This document shows, in pieces, positions 12,828-23,609 of a stretch of DNA of 64,000 nt; positions within the stretch are counted from its first letter, which is position 1; every line of letters starts with the position of its first letter. The notes beneath the pieces are model-generated. The model ran no database searches. It worked only from the letters and a program-made list of their open reading frames with translations, and was not told the origin of the DNA. Source of the DNA: Setomelanomma holmii (Eukaryota > Ascomycota > Dothideomycetes > Pleosporales > Phaeosphaeriaceae); NCBI GenBank assembly GCA_010015745.1, contig ML978194.1:186001-250000 (forward strand), given 5' to 3'. Position numbers and translations under genes: made by a program.

Positions 12828-13638
12828 GCTCGAGCGACAGCGATTTCAATCCTTTCGACTCCAGTCCCAACATCACCCGTCGACAGGATGAGACTACAAC
12901 CGTTGAACCTGGCACCACTGTAACGACCGAGGGAAAAGGTCGATCCTCCTCCGTGTATTTCTCCGTTGTAGAACAACGTTGATCGGTCACCGCTTCTCAA
13001 CTATACTATACCTTTCGATCGACGCGGGTCAGTTGCGCGTCAATATGCACTCAATGTAGCAATGTTTCGCAAGAAGGAATATAGGCCGAAAGATCTTGGA
13101 CGATGCCCTATCGGTCGATAAATCGAAGCCTCGGAAGACGATACCAGGCAGTCGTGCGTACCACCGGATCACGGCCGAATCTGCGCACAAGCATAGCGAC
13201 AATCACTCATTCACTTGGCCGATCGGGCTCTGACGAGCACCATCGAATTGTAGAGGTAGATGGCATAGCGGGTTTGTTCACTTTTCTCCTCCGTGCTCAC
13301 TTTTTTCGAGAGCGTTTTGATACCACTGGTGCGCTTCTACAGCCCAGCCCTTTCATAAGAGTTTCTTATCTTTTCATACTGTGTGTACCAAAGATCCTTT
13401 CCTTTTGAGTGATTGTGTCCGTCATAGACTACGTACGTAATGTGTACTGTACCTTTAAGGGAGTCTCGTAGTAATAAGTGGAGAGAAATGGAGGAGGGAG
13501 GAGGAAGCGAAAGAGTCCGCGCCGAGGAGGGGAGGTGATGTGAAGGGAAATGAGGAAGTGTGTATAGCTGATCTGTATTTACGGCGACGCTGGGAGGAAA
13601 TTGGTAGATAGTCTAGCTGCGGCTCTGCCGCAGCGAAA
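12828..13638. other. Intergenic region after RAX2
   Basis: Probable 3' UTR of RAX2 and upstream region of the next locus. A Ser/Thr-rich frame runs on to 12982, out of frame with RAX2, and is not called. A purine-rich tract (GGAGG/GAGGA) lies at about 13480-13550. Confidence 0.45.
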
Positions 13639-13872
13639 ATGAAAGTTTTGAAGCTTATCTCGGCACTTGTAATTTCCAGCTTGGCCATTCTGACAACTCA
13701 AAGCACACCAAGCATGTCAGAATCGTCAGACAAGTCAGAATCGAGTCAGGCTAATCATTTGTCAAATTGCACAACCAGCGATTGGTCAGCGCCACCATGC
13801 AAGCCAACTACAGCCGACCTCCAGGCATCCAGTGTCCGAACGGGGCGTAACAGACTCAGATGGATACTATGA
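13639..13872 (+). CDS. Possible small secreted peptide
   Basis: A 77-codon ATG frame whose first ~22 residues resemble a signal peptide (MKVLKLISALVISSLAILTT), followed by a Ser/Thr/Asn-rich segment with two cysteines (SNCTTSDW and APPCKPT) and a basic end (TGRNRLRWIL). Size and layout would suit a small secreted protein. There is no recognised domain, no intron, only two cysteines and no other support, and chance frames of this length are common here. It lies about 290 bp upstream of the hydrolase gene on the same strand. Confidence 0.25.
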   Translation: MKVLKLISALVISSLAILTTQSTPSMSESSDKSESSQANHLSNCTTSDWSAPPCKPTTADLQASSVRTGRNRLRWIL

Positions 13873-14163
13873 GGCTGAAGTGGGGAAATCGCGTCGTATA
13901 ATATTGCCGCACCGCCTGTACTCAATTTGTATACATCAACAGACTATCGTCGGACGGGGCACAGAATTACGAAGCAACGCAGATCTGAATATATTGTGCA
14001 AAACACTCTTGTGCGCAAGAAGTATAAGAAACGCCAGAGAAGAACACTTTTGCTTTTCGACATCAGCATCGCCACGACTTTACAGAACTCCAGTCAACCT
14101 CAACTCCAATCAGCGCACAACATCTCCAACGCCTCCTCCACAATCCAAACCTCGAACTCCAAA

Positions 14164-15069
14164 ATGTCATCTAAACCCTTCATCCTCCTCGTCCCCGGCT
14201 CCTTCGCCCCACCAACAATATACGACAAGACCATCGCGCACCTGCGCGCCCAGGGCTACCAAGCTGTTGCGCTCCGCTTGCCTTCGACAGTCAAGCGTAT
14301 GCCGCTTGAACCAGCGAGTATGACGGAGGACGCGGATGTGATTAGACGGGCGGCCGAGACAGTCATTTCGCAGGGGAAAGAAGTCGTCGTAAGTACTGCC
14401 CAGCGGACGGCGGGTCAGTGCGAAGAGCGACGGTTTTCTCAAGAGGTGTTTGGGGAGGCAATGCTGATTAGTGAGCAGGTTGTGTGTCATTCGTACGGCG
14501 GAACACCAACGTCACAAGGCCTGGCTGGCGTGAAAGTCAAGCGCGTTATTTACCTCAGCGCCATTGTGCCCAAGGTCGGACAGAATCAGATTAGTGCGCT
14601 GGGAATGCCTGGTGATGCGTTGCCGATGGAAGCTGTTGTAAGTCTCTTCAGTCCTTGTGGCGAGCTGTCAAGTCTACCCAGCGAGACAGCACAAATGTTA
14701 TACAGAGAGTTGATGTGATGACAGGGCGGGTATATGCACATCGACCCCGTTGGCATGGCCTTCGTAGCATGCAACGATCTCCCCTGGGATCTGGCGTACG
14801 AAAACGTACTCAACTTCTCGCACCACTCCGGCCCTTCGTTCCTGGAGAAAGTCACGCAGGTCGCATACAAGGATGTCCCGGTGAGCTACATCCTGTGTGA
14901 AGACGATTTGATTGTAAATCCGGAGGCGCAGAAGGGTTTCATTAAGGTGATCGAGGAGGAGAGCGGGAGGAAGGTGGATGTTGTGGGCTTGAAGGCGGGA
15001 CATTGTCCGAATTGGAGTATGCCGGAGAAGTTGGGGGATGTTATTGTCGCGGAGGCGGAGAAAGCGTAG
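14164..15069 (+). CDS. Alpha/beta hydrolase (esterase-like)
   Basis: Soluble alpha/beta-hydrolase fold enzyme of 242 residues; substrate unknown. Three exons, 14164-14388, 14479-14637 and 14725-15069, all phase 0, with introns of 90 and 87 bp. The N-terminal strand FILLVPGSFAPPTIY carries the oxyanion-hole region. The nucleophile elbow CHSYGG supplies Ser80, CEDDLIVNP holds the likely acid (Asp188/189), and GHCPNW holds the catalytic His221. Removing both introns restores one continuous frame through all three triad elements. The plan is typical of fungal proteins annotated as AB-hydrolase or methylesterase-like. It could be an esterase, lactonase or C-C hydrolase. There is no signal peptide. 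Confidence 0.88.
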
Positions 15070-15759
15070 TTTGGCATGGGATGAAGATGGATGGTGGGTG
15101 GTGGTGAGCATACCGGGCATTGTTGTAGGTGAGGACAATCTGTTGTTTGTTGAATCAAGGTTACTGTTTGGATGTTTGGATTTTTAGTCCTCAATTCGAT
15201 TCTTTCTTTCATGTCACGCTGATTCGTCGCCTTTCCGTCATGTGATCCTTCCACATCTTCATTTCCTGGATCTTTACACGCCGTCATCGATTCGTCGATC
15301 TGCTTTTCCAGATGACACGTTCTGCTCCGGGTTAGGGGTCAAGCTTACATGTCAGCTTGGCGAGTTCACAAAGTCTGTCGCAACAGTATGTGGATTGATG
15401 CTGACATGTCGATGCCCAGATGTCAATAAGGTCAAAGTCTTCCTCTGTAGATCTACTGGAAGGAGCCAGGCACATGGGCTTGATGGAAAGCTCACGCATA
15501 TTCTCGTGCTTGCTAAGACTGACAATTGATACTCGATTTGCCATTGGCAAGCCGCAGGTCATATCATAATCTATGCCTTGGCGAGCCGAAATCCACCTCC
15601 TGGTACTTGGATATAATGGTGCACCGGCAGATCCGACGACCTCATCCTAAGCTTGCCATCAGATTTCGGCAGCCCTACGCGTTGCACTTCGGTGGCCAGG
15701 AACAAAGAGATCATCCTCGCTGCCTCGAGAATCGGCCATTGGACATTGAGCACATTTCC
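15070..15759. other. Intergenic region, no supported gene
   Basis: Between the hydrolase gene and a degraded F-box-like gene. Only short overlapping frames are present; nothing recognisable. Confidence 0.45.
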
Positions 15760-16511
15760 CATCAGGTCAGATCTCTCGCGACGAGCAACGCTGCGACCAA
15801 TCTCCTCCGCATACCCGGCGAAGTTCGCAACGTGATCTTTGAATACGTCCTCGAACTTCGATCAATCCAAGTCTATCTACGACCGAAGCGTCTTGGACGG
15901 TTGCGTATCGAGGAAGCTCACGGAAGACCTCTCAACAAACCAACCGATATGCATAATAGCCGCTGGGTGTTCCGTCTTCCGTGAGTTTGCCGCCAATTAT
16001 ACGCGGACATCTCAGCTCTCATCTACGCCCTGGTAAACTTCTTCTTCGTATGGGCTCCGATGAACACGAATCCGCACATTACCACTCTTTGGGTTGGGCA
16101 GACCGACTACTTCCATACCAACGCAACGCCGTCGCAAGAGTGGAGCCATTCTTCTATCTCTTCGATCGATACTTCCTCCAGGTCCCTAGCATACCCCCTC
16201 GTATTCTCTTCCCGAATTTGCAGCGTATCTGGGTGCCGCAAGCGCTTGTGGAGTGCGAACGACTCCGCCTTCGTTTCCGCGAGAATAACATGAACGCCTA
16301 TTTGTCGTCTTTTTGGAGGAGAATTCGACGGCGCAAGGGCTATCACATGGATTTGCGGCAGAGCAAAATGGATCAGAACCTAAACATCCCTGCAGTGTCT
16401 ATAAGTGTGACTACACGATCTGCAACTTTTGAGATGCAAAGGCTCTTGCTCAGCGGTGGAGAGTTTGTCCTGAATTGGATCAACAACGATAAGCATGAAT
16501 ATCTAGACTAG
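15760..16511 (+). pseudogene. Degraded F-box-like (2EXR-type) gene
   Basis: Remnant of a large fungal family whose members begin with an F-box-like motif and then a VCRQxY signature. The motif NLLRIPGEVRNVIFEYVL is clear at 15804-15857. The matching VCRQLYADISALIYALV follows in the same frame, but an in-frame TGA at 15982-15984 precedes it (RWVFRLP, stop, VCRQLY). Downstream, coding-like sequence (ILFPNLQRIWVPQALVECE, to a stop at 16511) is in a different frame, so a frameshift lies near 16100-16140. A GTGAGT occurs at the TGA, but the shortest GT-AG excision is under 40 bp and would remove the conserved signature. The TGA could derive from CGA by C-to-T change. Probably non-functional. Function of intact relatives is unknown; F-box proteins usually recruit substrates to ubiquitin ligases. 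Confidence 0.6.
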
Positions 16512-18680
16512 CTCCAAACAGGGTAGAAGCTATATTGCAATCAATCGTAAAGAGAATCTTGGAGGTATCCATCGATTTATGTGCGTGCAAAAGTCGTTCA
16601 TCAAGCTCAGTGAGGTGATTCTGGGAACTGTGTCCGCCATGCGACTGTACACCGATCGATATTGAACGAAGTCTCGCACTTGACTTAATGCCGAATCGTA
16701 ACAGGCCATCACTGACGTCAATACAGTGAGAGCGTAGAGCTTCATATGTCTCGAGAGATCTTTTGTGTCAAATGCAAAAAGTCTCAATGTGAGCAGATTT
16801 CATCGCAACAGAACTACAATCGATTTAGCTCAACCATCATCTTCGGAGCTCCGCTATATAAACAACATGGTGCCAACGCAGCATGATCCCGTCGATCTGA
16901 AGCAAATAATCTCGCTGGCAAGGCAGAGAGGGCGCGTAAGGTAACGTCATAAGGCAGCCGCGCCGTCACCGCAGTTCAAGGGCACGGATGAAGAACTCTC
17001 CAAGATGATAAGGATGTGGTTCAAGGTGGGCATTTGATCTTCGTAGGTCCAATCATGGGCGTCAAGTAATGGTAACATCTTCATGCTTTTCAATGGCATG
17101 CTACGTCTGTACTCTCTTCTTCGAGCGCCGCCTAGCAGCTGAGCACTGGATGAAAAGAAACTCTGTCAGCGTAGAGGAATCTGCCGATTGACCAGCAACC
17201 GTGCGAACCACATTAATAGAATGGAGATTCGATCAAGGATCGAGTCCTTGACATCTCGATGGGCCGATCACATCGCAGTACCAATGCACTGTCCGACCCC
17301 CGGAAATCTACATTTGGCACGCTCTGCTCTCGCCCCGAGGCATTCAGAGACCAGCTCATCTATGCCACCAACTGCATCAAGCAGATAGAAGGGTTGAGAT
17401 GTGCCCATAGAGCAAAAGGTGTTGAGTAGGCGGGAGTGACCTCAGGCGGGCCTGCACCTTCAAGATTTCCGACAAGCGCAACGACGCTGCTGCAAGAACA
17501 ACATGGGGCTTGTCCACCCTCCGTGGGCAACAGTTCAAAATGCGCCGGCGCACCATCCCCTGAGTCCATGACATACCGAGAGCCCGCTCAGATATGCCCT
17601 AGCCTGCGAAGAGAACCGCGGCGGTATGCCTACTCAAGGAGGAGTGGAGACCATCTGCGCCAGCGCGGATGGTAACTCCCGACAGCGATTAGAGCCAGCT
17701 CCCTTCGTGCTGTCGTTTAGCTCTTACCGAATGAGAGCTGCGATACTTGTGCGACATGACAAAGAGGTGAGTGACTGTAGATAGACCAGCTACCTGGACA
17801 GTACGACCTCGGCAGTCGTCACTCACGTCCAGCGTGAGGATGCTGTCCATCCAAGGCTGAGAGCATCCGCAGATCCTGCCTGCAGGGCAGATGCTTCTGT
17901 CGAAGATGTTGTCTGTTGCGAAGATATAGCCTTATGAGCTATGATGAGGCTAGAGCGGGACTGGGTCAGCGTGGACTGTGAGAGAGTCGTGTAGCCGTGG
18001 TGCGTCCGAAATCTTCCGACAATTGTAGTTTATGACTTCCGAGCCAGCGCATTTGCATTGAGGTTGTAGAGTACAGAAGAAAGTGTCGATATGATAGAGC
18101 ATGATTTTGTCAACAAGACCCAAAAGATGAGGGTGAGGAAACGAAGAAGACGAATGGAAGGTGAGAAGGACGTTACGGATCGTTTGGAGCTCGTGCCAAC
18201 ACACTAGCGCGCACGTGCTCTGGGTGACCACTGGTATGCGCAAGTGGTGAAAGAGGAGGCTTCGGGCCATGCACGCAAGTCGTGGCGGATGTGCCGCATG
18301 AATGCGAAATGAAAAGGGAAGCGCAACGGAGCAATGTTATGGGTTCGCGTTTGCTACAACCGTGAGTTGGGTGCGGCGCGCGCGCCGTATCAATGATTTG
18401 TAGGCCATCAGGTCGATGGCTTGTGTTGCGCAAGTTTGACTGACTGGCATGTGTTTGCAACCTACCTACACTCAATGGTTCTAGCACGTGCGTATTTTGT
18501 CAGTATCATACCTTGAAAGACAGATGCGGGTATAGGCTTTGAGCGCCGAATCGTCTGCACTTCGTATATGCGGCCATAAGTGTTCAAGATTCGCTAACGA
18601 TGAGGGCGAACGCTCCATGCTGCTTCTGTGTACCCTTCAAATGCTGGGAAACCAGTTCTCTGGCAAAATCGATCCCAGTG
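16512..18680. other. Gene-poor interval of about 2.2 kb
   Basis: I see no supported gene on either strand. The open frames are short, overlap each other, and lack domains or matching splice sites. It lies between a decayed F-box-like gene and the 3' end of the capping-protein gene. Confidence 0.5.
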
Positions 18681-19677
18681 CTACCGGCTCATGCTATTGA
18701 GCATCTCTCTCTGTGTCGCTCTGTCCCTGTTCGTCTGGCTGAGCGGTGGGATGCCTGTGGTATTGTCAACAATCGTTCGGTTCCCTGGCAACTTCATGGA
18801 CATACTCCTCAGATCCCCTACAACATCCTTTGCCTTGCCAAAATACACTTCTTGTAGCAAGTTGCGCATCTTGAGCTCCATGTCCTCGACCATCTTGCCA
18901 ATGTTGGCGACGTGCGAGGTGTCGTCTTCGACAGCCATGTCAGCCTCCACCTGGCGCACCATGTTTCCGGAGAGGTCGAGACCACCGAGCGCTTCGCTGT
19001 GTGTGCCGAGGGAGAGGATGACGGTGGAGGTGAGCTTGTAGTGGGCGGTGCGGGCGCGGTCTTGGGCGTCGAAGACGTGGATGCTGTCCCAGCTGCCAGA
19101 GCTGGACGACGTTGGGGAGACGGCTGGACGTGTTAGCATTCCTTACTTCTTATAGTCGTCATACGCATACCCTTCTTCAGCAGCACACAGCCTGCGAATC
19201 CATCGTCCATGTCCCAGAGGTAGACGCTCGATATGCCACCCTCAAAGTACCTGCCTATGTCAGCACCCCACACCACCTCCTGCTCTTGGTACTTGCTTAC
19301 AGCTCCCTATACACATCGAACGCCTCATTCGCCTTGACTTCCATCTTCCTTATGCGGTCGCTGGGCAACACGCTCTCCTCAATTGGCGGCTCGAACTCGT
19401 TACTCCACGGACTCCTCCAGCTGTCTCCATCTCTGTTGTAGTCGCAGCACAAGAAGTCGCGCTTCGTCTTGGAGCACTTCTTCACCGTGAGCGGGATATC
19501 GACGGATTCGAGGAGGTCTTCTTCGAGGGCCGGGTTCAGGGCTATGATGTTGTCGACGTTGCGCTTCACATCCTTGGGATTGAGCCGCCGGAGGAGGTCG
19601 CTGGAGCTGTTAGTGGGGTTCCCTGCATAATGAGCATAACATAAAGCTCACAGGGCGCTGTCTATAGGGTCCGCCAT
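18681..19677 (-). CDS. CAP2: F-actin capping protein beta subunit
   Basis: Beta subunit of the heterodimeric complex that caps actin filament barbed ends in cortical patches. I reconstruct five exons: 19652-19677, 19301-19600, 19171-19250, 18806-19123 and 18681-18754, giving 265 residues, the usual family length. Family landmarks are DLLRRLNPKD, CDYNRDGDSWRSPWSNEF, YFEGGISSVYLWDMDDGF, SSGSWDSIHVFDAQDR, HYKLTSTVILSLGT and MRNLLQEVYFGKAKDVVGDL. The last intron (18755-18805, 51 bp, GTATGT...CACAG) is a multiple of three without a stop. Removing it turns an odd 17-residue insert into LRSIPPLSQTNRDR, as in relatives. For exon 2 two acceptors six bases apart are possible; the one giving DSALDLLRR fits the family better. 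Confidence 0.95.
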
Positions 19678-20645
19678 GAGTTCGTGCAGGGCAGTGACTT
19701 TGGCTGGGTTGTAGGTTGGGCTGTTTGGGTTCTCTGGGTGCTCGTAGCCTGTCGCGAGGCCATGCCCCTCGATATGCTCCGGCGTCGCGGGCCTGCTGCG
19801 CGAGTCATGCAGAAAGTCCCCCATCCTTGTCGCACGTCAGAGCTTCTGAGATGTTGTTACTTCAAACAATCGATTCTTAGTTGAGATATCCGCTGCGCGC
19901 GTTGGCGATATTCGATCTCGAGCAAGAATATATCTAACTTCACTTTCACGACTTCTAGCGGTCTGGCAGTCGCTGTGCAAGGCCGCGCCTTCACTCAAAA
20001 CTAACCTTCCTCCACCGTGCCACGGCTGTACCGAAGCATCTTTGGCATCGCTGGACTCGTGATATCAGAGAGAGAATCCGCTCAAGAGCGTCTGACAGCA
20101 AAGACCAGTTTGAAGTTCAGTTGGCGTGCAGTTGGCGCTCTAAGTCCTTCCTCATCGCCCACGGGTGGCAATACCAGCCGGGCAAGGGGATCAGACGAGC
20201 CTCACGACGAAGACATTCCAAGAGAGCGGCCGAGGCATGTGTTCTCCAACAGGAGCTGCGATTGCATAGCGATTGCACAGCACAGCACTGAGAAATGGCT
20301 CTCAGCTTCCAGTGTTCGATGCTGCAACGTCATTGGCTCATTCATCCACTGATCAACAGAATCATCGCCCAAGCCACAACGAATCGAACCCGTTTCGGGC
20401 TGTGCAGCGACCGTTCTGCTTATCTCCACGTCTCAGAGGAGCTGACATGTCCCTGATGTCCGTGGCTTAGTCGATGCCAATGCTAGCGTTCTCACCACTA
20501 CCAGCTATTCCAACTTGGGTATGCCGTGCGATTTGGCCATTGGAGACTACATAGCATACCAGTAAAGGTAGAGAATATGGCACGGAAGCTATAAAGCTTG
20601 GTGTCACTGACACTGCCAATGTTCACTAATGCTACTTCACTCATC
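19678..20645. other. Divergent promoter region
   Basis: Spacer between the divergently transcribed capping-protein gene and a coiled-coil protein gene; likely holds both promoters. A GTTCGAT-like B-box resemblance near 20390 on the minus strand does not fold as a tRNA. No gene supported. Confidence 0.45.
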
Positions 20646-21662
20646 ATGTCTTTACAACAGCCCATCGCCATACCTGCCACATCCACAAACATTGGCTCAC
20701 CATTCCTGCGAGCCTATCCTCACGAACTTGAGGCCTATGGAATCTCAGCACCAGCGTTTCTCCAATTTCTCGATGAGCTCAATCGTGCCATTGTTGTCAG
20801 CCCTCCGGTCGCGGTGCTGGGCCTCGCAGGCGACATTGTCGGAATGGTCCCTCTTGCCACAGCTCAAATAGTAGGCTCTTCTGTGAGCGCTGCAGCCAAG
20901 CTATCAGCATTCTGCGTGAGCAAAGGGCGCTGCGAACTGTTCGTCGGGAGCTCCAACGAGAAGTTGTTTGCACCACGCGGTCTGAGGATGGACATCGTCA
21001 AGCTTGAAGTCGTAGCGAAAGAGGCGGGCATACCAATCCTAGATGCCAAAGGCAAGATCGCGAAGGAGAGCGCATTACTTGCCCCCGTCAGCGACACCAG
21101 TGAGACCGAGTTCTCAGGGCAGCAAAGGCGACTCATGGCAATCGCTCCATTCACCAGCCCGTTGGAGCTATTTTCCGATGATCACCGCAATGTGCCAGAA
21201 AATATTTTCAGCAAAGTGCACGCCGCCACATCCGAGCGGCAGCGGAAGAAAGAAGAGAAGAAAATTCTTAAGAAGAGAGAAGACGGACTAGAAGACCTCG
21301 ACAAAATGCGCAAGGACATGGAGAAGGAACGCAAAGACTACGACAAAGAAATGCGAAAACTCGTAGACGAAGAGCAGAAAATCCGACGCAAGGAAGCGAA
21401 CAAGCCGGACAAATTAGAAAAGGAGCTGCGAAAGGTCGACAAGGAGCGTGCTAAAGTACAGCGCGAGTATGATGAGGAGTTGCAGAAGCTCCACAAGGAG
21501 AACCACCCGAGTAATATAGATAACGAGGAGAAGGCGATGAGGAAGATTGTGTGGTTGCTGATACGAAAACAGGATAGTGATGCGCCTCCGAGGTATGACG
21601 ACCTCGTCCCGCTGGAGTCTGTGGACTCTGGGTTCGCATTGGAGAAGGATGTCTCGCGGTGA
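20646..21662 (+). CDS. Fungal protein of unknown function with hydrophobic N-terminal block and coiled coil
   Basis: A single-exon gene of 338 residues from ATG 20646 (MSLQQPIAIPATS). An earlier ATG at 20619 is also in frame. An ordered N-terminal block contains FLQFLDELNRAIVVSPPVAV and a glycine-rich hydrophobic stretch (LGLAGDIVGMVPLATAQIVG), which may insert into or associate with membranes. The C-terminal half is a strongly charged Lys/Glu/Asp coiled coil (KKEEKKILKKREDGLEDLDK onward) of about 100 residues, ending in an acidic tail. I recognise this layout from fungal hypothetical proteins but know no function. It has no zinc motif, signal peptide or enzymatic signature. Confidence 0.78.
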   Translation: MSLQQPIAIPATSTNIGSPFLRAYPHELEAYGISAPAFLQFLDELNRAIVVSPPVAVLGLAGDIVGMVPLATAQIVGSSVSAAAKLSAFCVSKGRCELFVGSSNEKLFAPRGLRMDIVKLEVVAKEAGIPILDAKGKIAKESALLAPVSDTSETEFSGQQRRLMAIAPFTSPLELFSDDHRNVPENIFSKVHAATSERQRKKEEKKILKKREDGLEDLDKMRKDMEKERKDYDKEMRKLVDEEQKIRRKEANKPDKLEKELRKVDKERAKVQREYDEELQKLHKENHPSNIDNEEKAMRKIVWLLIRKQDSDAPPRYDDLVPLESVDSGFALEKDVSR

Positions 21663-22196
21663 CAGCATCTGGAGTAATCTCACCTTCTTTTGACCCGTTT
21701 TGTATATCTTTGGCAGATAGTAACAATCAAAAAAATCCCCGCTTCGAGATCTCTCCCGGTGTGCTGCAACAGCTGCTCGAGCGCATGCATCTCTTCCCAA
21801 CACCTCCGTCCATACAAGTCATCGCACTGCGCCGCCTTCACGTCGAGCTCAGCACACACCATGATGATTCGCAAGCACATCATAACCAATAAGATCAGCT
21901 GAGATGTCATGTCATCGCCGTACAATTGCAGGTAAAGCCGTGGTGAGCGCGCATCCACGGGCATTCGGCGGCGTGGTCACGCATTCACCTTCACTTAACA
22001 GCCATCCCCAGCATTGCGCTAGTGCAGCCGTTCGCACATAAATCCCTCGCCGCCCTCACCCTTCAACACCTTCTTTCCTTTGCGCATCCTCATCCACTGT
22101 CAAGCATTTCGTCTACACAACTGCTCATTGTCGCTTCTCAACCACGCACCACACCCACCTCTCCACTGTACACCTCTTCTTCCATCATCCCCCAAC
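21663..22196. other. Intergenic region, no gene seen
   Basis: Short spacer between two plus-strand genes; the last ~170 bp are C/T-rich and look like the leader and promoter of the chromatin-type gene. No coding frame is supported. Confidence 0.45.
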
Positions 22197-22833
22197 ATGT
22201 CCGAATCCAACGACGCCGGTGCCGCCAACGGCTCTTCTGCCCAGTTCACCGAGCGCGAGCTGCAGATGCTCGGCTGGGCCATGCATTCCCTCAAGACTGG
22301 CCCTCCTGAGGTATGTCCACATAGTCTTGCGCGCATCGTATACTGACCCACTGCGCAGATCGACTACGAGAAGCTCGCCAGCTTTGCAGGCATGTCCAAC
22401 CCGCGCTCCGCCAGCAATGCCTGGGCCAAGATCAAGAACAAGCTCATGACGCCCGCCCCCGACGGCACCGTCCCCGCCACCCCCAAGAAGGCCGGCGGTC
22501 GTAAGAAGGCTGCAGCTACTCCCAAGGCCGACGACAGTGAGGTCGGCGAGGCCGCGGCTACACCCAAGAAGACTCCGAAGAAGCGCGTCGCCAAGAAGCA
22601 GGATGTTGATGGCGCGGATGACGCGAGCTCGAAGAAGAAGGGTCGCGCAACTAAGGAGAAAGAGTCGGATGATGAGGGTGAGTTCAATGCCTTGGGCTTT
22701 TTGTAGTAGTTGACGGTGCTAATTTTTGACAGCTAACGTCAAGGCTGGGTCTGATAATTCCAAGGATCTTGAGCCTGGTGGTGCGGATGTCGAGGCCGAG
22801 GTCGCTGAAGACAGCCTTATGGCTGAGGTCTAG
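22197..22833 (+). CDS. Lysine-rich chromatin-type protein (histone H1-like composition)
   Basis: Small basic protein of 177 residues from three exons: 22197-22310, 22359-22677 and 22733-22833, with introns of 48 and 55 bp. The N terminus is a compact helical block, FTERELQMLGWAMHSLKTGP then IDYEKLASFAGMSNPRSASN and AWAKIKNKLM, which looks like a small DNA- or chromatin-binding fold. The rest is Lys/Ala/Pro-rich with repeated ATPKK and TPKK motifs, as in linker histone tails, and an acidic C-terminal tail. The second intron begins GTGAGT; without it the frame ends at a premature TAG at 22706, while splicing adds an acidic tail (DVEAEVAEDSLMAEV). Likely nuclear. It is not a canonical winged-helix H1, so the exact role is open. 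Confidence 0.82.
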
Positions 22834-23609
22834 GCTTGTCTTCCCGTGGTATGTCATCCCAATACTCAGTGATGGCTCAACTCTTGCTGACAGTCCTAAA
22901 CCAGAGTTCGACGCATGCGCTCGTACGTTTCACAATAGCTATCGGGGCGTTGGAACGATATGGTCTTGACATCTTCTCTTTCTCAGTTTGGGTGATCTCG
23001 CCTGTATATTCAAGTCCTCCATGGTACTTGGCGTTCACGGATTGTGTCGAGCTCGCGCATTGAGGAAGGAGTTTTCGGCGTTTTGGAAGGAGCAACGTTC
23101 GCATAGCTGCCACGAGGTGACCTCAGCAACACCCGCAAGGTAGTCTCGACACTTCGCATCCGGCGCGAAAGCATACACAGCATCAATGCAATAATTCATA
23201 CCAATATTTCCTTTTCCACATCTTCGTGCCAAAAAAAATTCCGGCCAGTCTCTCAAAAGTACTCACCTTGGTATTTCGGACCGCACTCATATCAGCCGCG
23301 ATATCCCTAGCATCAACGACCCGGATATTAACCAGACTCTTCGACCCCTGTAGGTACCCCGCGGAGCGCAATATGATTCATATTGCACTCTATGAGCCAC
23401 AAAATACAGCGCCAATGCTAGTGTCGAGCGCCTGCCAGCGTCGTACGTGGTTCGAAGGGATCTTATCGCTGCTGGTATGAGGTAGACACAATGAGAATCA
23501 GCTAGGCGCCATGGAACTATGGCCTGAGAAAACGTCACAAATTCGTGCCTAAGTACTTAGTGCTCTGATGCCTATGTCTTGATCGCGCACGTCTTTGGTT
23601 GCCATCGAC
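22834..23609. other. Intergenic region, no gene seen
   Basis: Spacer between the chromatin-type gene and the prolyl 4-hydroxylase gene. Short frames on both strands have no recognisable domain. Confidence 0.45.

Noticed and set aside
12695..12982. Ser/Thr-rich frame overlapping and extending past the RAX2 stop
   Set aside because: It is out of frame with the RAX2 membrane span and tail; the RAX2 tail ends in a family-like PPEQLFGTL motif and a stop, so the downstream frame looks like 3' UTR.
20370..20400. Minus-strand B-box-like GGGTTCGATTCG, possible tRNA
   Set aside because: The T-arm does not pair when the loop is placed correctly, and no A-box or acceptor stem is found at the right distance.
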